DNA from: Chloroflexota bacterium
GTDB lineage: Bacteria > Chloroflexota > Dehalococcoidia > Plut-88900
Assembly (NCBI GenBank): GCA_022572865.1
Contig: JACZVB010000077.1
Span: forward strand, 1 to 6,779
Length of the DNA stretch: 6,779 bases
Direction of reading: 5' to 3'
Position 1 is the first letter of the stretch. Every line of letters begins with the position of its first letter. A program made the position numbers and the translations under genes. Positions 1-4,161 of the stretch are shown in pieces. Below the pieces are notes generated by a model. It saw only the letters and a program-made list of their open reading frames with translations. It was not told the origin of the DNA and made no database searches.

Positions 1-228
1 GACAGCCAGGACCCTCTGGTTGTCGGCCCGTTTCCACTGGGGATTGGCCCGGGCCACGTGCCCCAGGAGCACCCCCCGGTCCCCGCCCTTCTCATCGAGG
101 ACGAAGGGCAGGTGGGTGGCCATGGGCTCCTCTCCCGTATGGGAGAAGAGGATGCCGAACCCGTTGTCCCTTATGAATTGCCTGAGCTTCTCCTGGTCCG
201 TTTCCGCATAGTGCTTTGGGATATACAC
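1..228 (-). CDS. PaiB-type FMN-binding negative transcriptional regulator (5' part, runs off window)
   Basis: The first 76 residues are visible, starting at a GTG codon at 228-226, and the gene continues beyond position 1. The protein opens (V/M)YIPKHYAETDQEKLRQFI, then has a GILFSH strand, EPMATHLPFVLDE (residues 34-46) and GVLLGHVARANPQWK (residues 52-66). This series of a YIP-H-ET-D start, THLPF and GH-ARANPQW is typical of the PaiB family, whose members are about 200 residues, have a split-barrel FMN-binding fold, and include the Bacillus PaiB regulator of sporulation and protease genes. The start is well fixed: a Shine-Dalgarno-like AAAGAGGT at 233-240 lies just upstream, and an in-frame stop occurs at 277-279 with no other start codon between. 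The stop at 277-279 belongs to a nitronate monooxygenase remnant on the same strand, so the gene may once have been second in an operon. Whether the protein acts as a regulator or as a flavin-binding enzyme cannot be told from this fragment. Confidence 0.85.
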   Translation of the reverse strand, partial: MYIPKHYAETDQEKLRQFIRDNGFGILFSHTGEEPMATHLPFVLDEKGGDRGVLLGHVARANPQWKRADNQRVLAV

Positions 229-273
229 TGATACCTCTTTCTTGGGCTCCTTTTCACGGGGTTTTAGGGGGCG

Positions 274-336
274 AGCCTAGCCCGAGGCCACCGCTTCCCG
301 GGAAGGCCTCGACATTATCTCTAAGGCCCGGTTGGC
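274..336 (-). pseudogene. 3'-end remnant of a nitronate monooxygenase-family gene
   Basis: Read on the minus strand, this stretch encodes IANRALEIMSRPSREAVASG followed by TAG at 279-277. The intact nitronate monooxygenase gene at 1475-2590 ends MVDQASEILSRLARETGASN-TAG. About half of these 20 aligned residues match. At the DNA level 46 of 57 bases match without gaps (274-330 against 1472-1528), and the match includes a few bases beyond the stop. Similarity fades upstream of about 336 (minus-strand sense), and no ATG or body of the gene follows; an in-frame TGA occurs shortly upstream. I read this as the leftover tail of a paralogous gene that once preceded the paiB-like gene, the rest having been lost or replaced. 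The short length is the main caution. Confidence 0.65.
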
Positions 337-386
337 AATGAAATCGGGGCGTCAGGGGTCGGGCTGAAGTGAGGAGTTAGACAGGG

Positions 387-581
387 CTACTTATTCCCAA
401 CTTCTGGAACTGATAAATTACGACAGATTTTTCGGGCAAGTTTATTGGAAATCTCAGTATGCCGTGGGACCGCCTCTACAGCACCGGTATTGGCGTTGGC
501 CCATAATGAATGAGCACTACCCTCCCGCTTGAGGTAGCAACCGTACTTCCGGAGGTGCCGGAGCAAAGCGCTCCGTTTCAC
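387..581 (-). CDS. hicA: HicA-family mRNA interferase toxin
   Basis: This is a 64-residue protein beginning at GTG 581-579. HicA toxins are small proteins with a double-stranded-RNA-binding-domain-like fold that cleave mRNA and are held inactive by HicB. The family pattern is clear: KRSALLRHLRKYGC (residues 2-15), LKREGSAHSLW (17-27) with the likely catalytic His24, then AVPRHTEISNKLARKICRNL (37-56), which is the characteristic 'VPRH-EI---LARKI-R-L' block. Its start codon overlaps the hicB stop as GTGA, and no Shine-Dalgarno sequence is visible, so translation is probably coupled to hicB. A longer open frame exists upstream, but its extra N-terminal residues only shadow hicB. All family hallmarks including the histidine are present, so nothing suggests the toxin is dead. 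The length is normal for the family. Confidence 0.9.
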   Translation of the reverse strand: MKRSALLRHLRKYGCYLKREGSAHSLWANANTGAVEAVPRHTEISNKLARKICRNLSVPEVGNK

Positions 582-793
582 TTGACAATTACTGTTTCTC
601 GGATGGCATCGGGCGGTACGCCACGCAGGGCATCTTCTCTTCGGTCCGCAAGGATAAGCCCGATCGCCTGAGCCAGGCTTTCCCGTGCCTCCTCTTTGGT
701 GCGTCCCTGGCCGTTTGCCCCGGGAATCTCGGGGCAGTAGGAAATGAACCACTCGCCATCCCGTTCGATAATTGCTGTGAACTCGTTTTTCAT
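578..793 (-). CDS. hicB: HicB-family antitoxin (short form)
   Basis: This is a 71-residue antitoxin that should bind and neutralise the adjacent HicA. The sequence MKNEFTAIIERDGEWFISYCPEIPGANGQG has the HicB signature: a beta strand, 'GEW-(I/V)-YCPE(I/L)PG--GQG', then T-EEA-E-L-QAI (residues 32-44), which forms the partial RNase H-like fold. I chose ATG 793-791 because GGAGG lies six bases upstream; an ATG nine codons earlier (820) has no ribosome-binding site. The protein stops after the RNase H-like domain (ending ETVIVK) and has no C-terminal helix-turn-helix or ribbon-helix-helix, so it may not repress its own promoter directly as longer HicB proteins do. The gene order is antitoxin then toxin, unlike hicAB of Escherichia coli. 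A promoter and a palindrome lie 40-80 bases upstream. Confidence 0.9.
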   Translation of the reverse strand: MKNEFTAIIERDGEWFISYCPEIPGANGQGRTKEEARESLAQAIGLILADRREDALRGVPPDAIRETVIVK

Positions 794-830
794 CGGGCGC
801 CTCCGAGGACTAGGGGCCATTTATAACAGA

Positions 831-859
831 AGCATATCCCATCCATCAGGCTCTGTCTA
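831..859 (-). promoter_or_regulatory. Candidate sigma-70-type promoter of hicBA
   Basis: On the minus strand, a -35-like TAGACA (859-854; consensus TTGACA) is followed after exactly 17 bases by a -10-like TATGCT (836-831; consensus TATAAT). Transcription would start near 824, about 30 bases before the hicB ATG and just upstream of its GGAGG ribosome-binding site. This is a sequence match only. Confidence 0.45.
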
Positions 860-860
860 A

Positions 861-874
861 TGTCTTGCAAGACA
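861..874. promoter_or_regulatory. 14-bp perfect palindrome next to the hicBA promoter (operator candidate)
   Basis: TGTCTTGCAAGACA reads identically on both strands and ends one base from the -35-like element of the proposed hicBA promoter. It lies between the helix-turn-helix gene (ending at 901) and hicB. A two-fold-symmetric site here suits a dimeric repressor. Which protein would bind is unknown, since this HicB lacks a visible DNA-binding domain; the neighbouring HTH protein is a candidate by position only. Confidence 0.4.
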
Positions 875-900
875 GCCCAGGGCTGGGTGTTAGGTAGGCT

Positions 901-1296
901 TTATGGGCTCTTGCGCGTCGGCGCAAAGGAGTGTTTGGCACGGCCCAATTCTTCCGAGCGTTCAGATATCCTTCCAAGCCGCACCAAACGGGCAGTGATG
1001 GCACCTGGAGTACGGGAATGTCGTTTAGCAAGGCCCTTTACATTGATATCTAGGTCAAAAGCTTCGAGTAACATTTGCTCCTCGTCTGGTGTCCATGGCT
1101 TGCCTGCATTTTCAGGGAGCACCCTTTCCCTTCTTTCCCTATCCTTTAGGCTATTAAGAGCTTTTGACGATAGAAAAAGCGCCCTGATAACCTTTGGGTT
1201 GTTATATGAGCTATTTTCTTGAAAAAGCTCCCCTGTGATCGGATCAATACCACTGGCAAGCGCCTCGATAATTTTGATTGCCTCAGACGTATCCAT
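901..1296 (-). CDS. Small protein with Myb/SANT-like helix-turn-helix
   Basis: This is a 131-residue protein with no recognised specific function. The N-terminal part (residues 1-50: EAIKIIEALASGIDPITGELF, then a P-VIRALFLSSKAL helix) resembles a short conserved module seen in other bacterial hypothetical proteins. After a charged linker rich in R and E (51-60), residues 66-110 read GKPWTPDEEQMLLEAF, then VKGLAKRHSRTPGAITARLVRLGRI. The first Trp, the acidic first helix and the 'A--H-RT-GAI--RL--LG-I' recognition helix are characteristic of Myb/SANT-like or sigma-4-like DNA-binding folds. The C-terminal 20 residues are basic and probably disordered. The ATG at 1296-1294 is preceded by a G-rich ribosome-binding site (AGGGGGGACC). 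A strong hairpin lies just upstream of that site. The gene points toward hicBA but is 107 bases away. It could be an autoregulated DNA-binding protein; that is inference. Confidence 0.75.
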   Translation of the reverse strand: MDTSEAIKIIEALASGIDPITGELFQENSSYNNPKVIRALFLSSKALNSLKDRERRERVLPENAGKPWTPDEEQMLLEAFDLDINVKGLAKRHSRTPGAITARLVRLGRISERSEELGRAKHSFAPTRKSP

Positions 1297-1311
1297 GGTC
1301 CCCCCTATCCC

Positions 1312-1336
1312 CTGAAAGCCTGACGCCAGGTTTCAG
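1312..1336. promoter_or_regulatory. Inverted repeat just upstream of the HTH gene's ribosome-binding site
   Basis: On the plus strand, CTGAAAGCCTG (1312-1322) pairs with CAGGTTTCAG (1327-1336) around the four-base loop ACGC, giving ten base pairs with one bulged G. It ends 15 bases before the ATG of the helix-turn-helix gene, immediately upstream of the G-rich ribosome-binding site. It could be an operator for that protein or a leader hairpin. No run of T follows, so it is not a typical terminator. Confidence 0.4.
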
Positions 1337-1474
1337 CAGCGGCAGCTCATGGTCCCACCAGTCACTGCCAATTACAAACGCTTGTTAGCTGCCTTTCTTA
1401 CGCTGGAGCAGTGCGGTGCCTCCTAAGAGCGTTACTGGGTGGGAGGGCAGAATACGTTTCGAGAAAGGCGAAGC

Positions 1475-2590
1475 CTAGTTCGAGGCCCCCGTTTCCCGGG
1501 CCAGCCTCGACAGTATCTCCGAGGCCTGGTCCACCATCTCCTCCAGGATCTGGGCCGCGGGCCTCTTGGCCTTGATCAACCCCCCGACCTGTCCTCCCGA
1601 CGACAGCTCAAGCTCCTCCAGGTCCGCCTGCAGCGCTCCCTCCTCCAGGTCCTCCAGCAACATCCCCTGGAGGGGCATGGGCAGGGCCTTAAGCCCCGAT
1701 TCCTCCCACTCCTTTACCAGAACGTTGTTGAAGTACCGGGCCGTCTTGCCCGAGCTCAATCGGCTTATCACCCAGTCCTCGGAGCGTCCGTCGACGATGC
1801 GCTGCTTATGAATCGGGGTTATTCCGGATTCCTCCGAGGCCAGGAACAAGGTCCCGCACCAGACCCCCTGGGCCCCCAGGCTCAGGGCCGCCGCCAGCCC
1901 CCTGCCGTCTCCTATGCCTCCCGCCGCTACAACTGGAATGGGAGCAATGGCATCCACCACCTGGGGCACCAGGACCATGGTTGCTATCTTCCCGGTGTGG
2001 CCTCCGGCCTCGTAGCCCTGGGCCACCACCACGTCCACTCCCGCCTTCACGTGGAGCTTGGAGTGCCTGATGTTACCGGCCATCCCTATAACCTTGATCC
2101 CCAGGGCATGGGCGTCGGCTGTCATCCAGTCGGGAGGCCCCAGGGCCGAGACGAAAACCGGCACCTCCTCCTCCAGAATAACCTCCACCTGTCGACGGAT
2201 ATACGAAGGGTTGTAGGCCGAGGAAGGAGGGGCCTTGGCGTCGGGGATGTTGTGCCTCTTTTTGGCCTCGGCAACCCACGCTGCGTGCTTTGGATAGTCC
2301 AATGGGAGGGTGGCCTTGATCTCCTCCTTGTTGTCGTCCACCTCGGCCATAGTGGCCGGGAGCTGAAGGTCTACGCCAAAGGGGTTGTTGGTATGCTCTC
2401 TAATCCAGCGGATCTTTTCCCGAATCGCCTCGGGCTCCCAGCCCGAGGCCCCCAGTACCCCAAGGCCGCCCGCATTGGATACCGCCGCCGTCAGCTCGGG
2501 GGAGCCGCCCGGGACCATCCCTGCCTGCAAGATCGGGTATTTTATTCCCAGCAGATCGCACAATGGGGTCCATAGTCTTCTTTCAGTCAT
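1475..2590 (-). CDS. Nitronate monooxygenase-family FMN-dependent enzyme
   Basis: This is a 371-residue TIM-barrel flavoprotein of the nitronate monooxygenase / 2-nitropropane dioxygenase family, which oxidises alkyl nitronates to carbonyl compounds and nitrite using FMN and oxygen. Motifs in order: YPILQAGM (residues 18-25), NAGGLGVLGAS (39-49), VVAQGYEAGGHTG (188-200) with His198 at the position of the catalytic base, VVAAGGIGDGRGLAAAL (220-236) and GAQGVWCGTLFLAS (239-252), the last two forming the FMN phosphate-binding loops. Residues about 78-130 form a long charged insert after FGVDLQLP, and the C-terminal tail from about 300 is acidic and helical, making this a longer variant. The ATG is preceded by GGGAG at six bases. 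The gene diverges from ftsY. The true substrate is not evident, as relatives with these motifs also include enoyl reductase-like enzymes. Part of its 3' end is duplicated at 274-336. Confidence 0.9.
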   Translation of the reverse strand: MTERRLWTPLCDLLGIKYPILQAGMVPGGSPELTAAVSNAGGLGVLGASGWEPEAIREKIRWIREHTNNPFGVDLQLPATMAEVDDNKEEIKATLPLDYPKHAAWVAEAKKRHNIPDAKAPPSSAYNPSYIRRQVEVILEEEVPVFVSALGPPDWMTADAHALGIKVIGMAGNIRHSKLHVKAGVDVVVAQGYEAGGHTGKIATMVLVPQVVDAIAPIPVVAAGGIGDGRGLAAALSLGAQGVWCGTLFLASEESGITPIHKQRIVDGRSEDWVISRLSSGKTARYFNNVLVKEWEESGLKALPMPLQGMLLEDLEEGALQADLEELELSSGGQVGGLIKAKRPAAQILEEMVDQASEILSRLARETGASN

Positions 2591-2701
2591 AGTATTCTCC
2601 CTGGCATAGCATCCTCCCTGGATCGGGCCTGGGGTCAGGCGCAGTCAGATGGGTCGTGCCGGCTCGATTCAAGGATATGAGGGGCCTACCCGGGTGTCAA
2701 C

Positions 2702-2836
2702 GGTGTGACGAATACGCTGGCCGTTTAGCAACGGTTGCGACCATCCCCTTGACCCCCTTCCATCCCGATATATCGGGATGGACTCCCCTTTTCACGTCCT
2801 TATTAAACAGTCTCTGGATGGCGTGACGAATACCCT
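2702..2836. repeat. Pair of 17-bp direct repeats in the divergent intergenic region
   Basis: GGTGTGACGAATACGCT at 2702-2718 and GGCGTGACGAATACCCT at 2820-2836 match at 15 of 17 positions, with an unbroken 11-base core GTGACGAATAC. They are 118 bases apart and flank the palindrome at 2759-2782. They may be paired regulator sites or the trace of a local duplication. Confidence 0.5.
2759..2782. repeat. 24-bp perfect palindrome between divergent genes
   Basis: The half-site TCCATCCCGATA (2759-2770) is followed directly by its exact reverse complement (2771-2782), with no spacer. It lies about 170 bases from the nitronate monooxygenase start and 86 from the ftsY start. As RNA it would form a hairpin with a minimal AT-rich loop and no following U run. 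It could be an operator or a dispersed intergenic palindrome family. Confidence 0.6.
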
Positions 2837-2839
2837 TCC

Positions 2840-2869
2840 TTGACCCTATTTTCGACGCCATGCTAACAT
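2840..2869 (+). promoter_or_regulatory. Weak candidate promoter for ftsY
   Basis: TTGACC at 2840-2845 is followed after 18 bases by TAACAT (2864-2869), preceded by TGC as in extended -10 elements. Transcription would begin near 2876, leaving a very short leader before an ATG at 2889. This would explain the lack of a ribosome-binding site and would favour the downstream start of ftsY. The match is modest. Confidence 0.25.
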
Positions 2870-3824
2870 GACTGCGATTACCATAACCATGGCCTTTTTA
2901 AAATTCAGAAGGAAGGAAAAGAAGACCCAGGAAGGCCTGAAGCGGACCAAGCAGGGCTGGCTCCGGAGGGTCGCAGGCGTCTTCAATACCTCCAAGATAG
3001 ACCAGGAGTTCTGGGATGTCCTGGAGGAGCTTTTGATCTCGGCCGATGTTGGGATGGGTACCACCATGAAGCTCTCGGAGGCCCTTCAAGAGAGGGTGAA
3101 GAACGAGCGAATACGGGACCCAAAGCAGATCAAACAGGCGCTTCGGGAGGAGATGGTAAAAATCCTGCAGGGGCCTTCCAAGGACGGGGATTTTCTGGAA
3201 TCGCCAGAGCGAGGGCCCGCGGTGGTGCTTGTGGTGGGTGTAAACGGCGGGGGCAAGACCACCTCCATAGCCAAGCTGACCCATGCCCTTAGGGAAGAGG
3301 GCAAGACAGTGATCCTGGCGGCGGCCGATACCTTCAGGGCCGCGGCCATAGAGCAGCTGGAGATATGGGGCGACAGGGTGGGCGCGGAGGTGATCGCCCA
3401 CCAGCAGGGCTCCGACCCCGGGGCGGTAGCCTTCGACGCCTTCAACAGCGCCCGTAGCAAGGGCACCGACGTTTTGATCATCGATACCGCAGGAAGGCTC
3501 CATACCAAGACCAACCTGATGCAGGAGCTGAATAAGATCAAGCGGGTTGTGAGCCGTATCGATTCCTCGGCCCCCCATGAGGTGCTCCTGGTCCTCGATG
3601 CCGTCATCGGACAGAACGGTGTGGCCCAGGCCAAACATTTCGTCGAGGCCACGGGCGTCACCGGCATATTCCTCGCCAAGCTGGATGGATCGGCCAAGGG
3701 GGGCATCGTCCTGAACATCTGTGACGAGCTGGCCATTCCCATCAGGTTCATCGGCACCGGCGAAGGGTACGAGGACATGGCCCCCTTCGATGCCGAGGAG
3801 TTTGTAAACGCCCTGTTTGATTAG
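2868..3824 (+). CDS. ftsY: Signal recognition particle receptor FtsY
   Basis: FtsY is the GTPase that docks SRP-ribosome-nascent chain complexes at the membrane for co-translational insertion. This 318-residue protein has a basic amphipathic N-terminus (KFRRKEKK), an N domain (about 40-110, including FWDVLEELLISADVG) and a G domain. G motifs: G1 GVNGGGKTT (124-132), DTFRAAAIEQL (154-164), G3 DTAGR (206-210), G4 AKLDGSAKGG (270-279) and closing GTGEGYEDMAPFDAEEFV (297-314). There is no long acidic A domain, as in many non-proteobacterial FtsY proteins. Two family positions are unusual: the usual DATTGQN-like motif reads DAVIGQN (244-250), and the usual TKLD reads AKLD, though the guanine-contacting K and D are kept. 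Neither start (ATG 2868 or ATG 2889) has a visible ribosome-binding site; the second, giving MAFLKFRRKEKK, looks more like typical FtsY termini. The identification is secure; the start is not. Confidence 0.96.
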   Translation: MTAITITMAFLKFRRKEKKTQEGLKRTKQGWLRRVAGVFNTSKIDQEFWDVLEELLISADVGMGTTMKLSEALQERVKNERIRDPKQIKQALREEMVKILQGPSKDGDFLESPERGPAVVLVVGVNGGGKTTSIAKLTHALREEGKTVILAAADTFRAAAIEQLEIWGDRVGAEVIAHQQGSDPGAVAFDAFNSARSKGTDVLIIDTAGRLHTKTNLMQELNKIKRVVSRIDSSAPHEVLLVLDAVIGQNGVAQAKHFVEATGVTGIFLAKLDGSAKGGIVLNICDELAIPIRFIGTGEGYEDMAPFDAEEFVNALFD

Positions 3825-3885
3825 AGGCGGCCTCCCCGGCCCTTATGCCCCCTCTTTTGTGACGCGTTTTCCTTCTAGAAGATAC

Positions 3886-4021
3886 TTCAAAAACCCTCAC
3901 CCCCTGTTTCCCCCTCTCCCTTGCCAAGGGAGAGGGGGAATTAATAAGTCTGGGGGGTGCCCCCAGACCCCCAGCAGAAGGGGCTTGGACTCCTCTGGAC
4001 TCCCTGAAACAGGATTTTGAA
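3886..4021. repeat. MITE-like intergenic element with inverted ends and internal hairpins
   Basis: The 337-base gap between ftsY and the DUF2298 gene holds a compact repeat-like block. Outer ends TTCAAAA (3886-3892) and TTTTGAA (4015-4021) are inverted, as are inner arms CCTGTTTC (3903-3910) and GAAACAGG (4006-4013). Between them are a 15-bp perfect stem with a 3-base loop (3908-3922 with 3926-3940), a 9-bp perfect stem with a 3-base loop (3948-3956 with 3960-3968), and an imperfect hairpin near 3975-3997. Such C/G-rich CCCTCTCCCTT-type hairpins are commonly dispersed between genes in many bacteria. No coding sequence and no clear target-site duplication are seen. The rest of the gap (3825-3885, 4022-4161) shows nothing I can name. 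Confidence 0.55.
3908..3940. terminator. Strong hairpin, possible ftsY transcription end
   Basis: A perfect 15-bp stem (TTCCCCCTCTCCCTT paired with its complement) around loop GCC lies 84 bases after the ftsY stop. Only TTAATAA follows on the plus strand, so it is not a textbook intrinsic terminator, but the stem is stable enough to stall or protect RNA. It is part of the MITE-like element and may serve only as that repeat's structure. Confidence 0.35.
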
Positions 4022-4161
4022 ACCACTCCTAGTCCTCACTCTTTATGGGGCTGAACAGCAACTTCGTCTATGGGCACACGTTCCCAGTATTGGGTAATTG
4101 CCTTTCTTTGGTTTAAACTGGTCTGGTGCGTATCTCTGGGAGCTTCCGTTAGTAGACCACG

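Noticed and set aside
20..211. 63-residue plus-strand open frame at the left edge
   Set aside because: It is antisense to the PaiB-like coding sequence, which has family motifs, a start codon and a ribosome-binding site.
860..1222. 120-residue plus-strand open frame
   Set aside because: Antisense to the HTH gene, with no recognisable motifs and no ribosome-binding site.
1466..1476. AGGC-GAA-GCCT hairpin at the nitronate monooxygenase stop, followed by TTTCTC on the minus strand
   Set aside because: A four-pair stem overlapping the stop codon is too weak to call a terminator.
1439..2575. 378-residue open frame on the plus strand
   Set aside because: It lies antisense to the nitronate monooxygenase gene, has low-complexity composition and no family motifs; it is a codon-bias shadow.
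2583..2612. Nine-codon open frame (MLCQGEYYD) ahead of the nitronate monooxygenase start, its stop overlapping that gene
   Set aside because: Its GGGAGG sits directly against the ATG with no spacer, so it is unlikely to be translated, and the main gene has its own well-spaced GGGAG.
2898..3638. 246-residue minus-strand open frame over ftsY
   Set aside because: Antisense shadow of a clearly conserved GTPase gene.
4108..4136. TTGGTT-17-TATCTC as a promoter for the DUF2298 gene
   Set aside because: Only three of six bases match consensus in each box; matches of this quality are frequent by chance.
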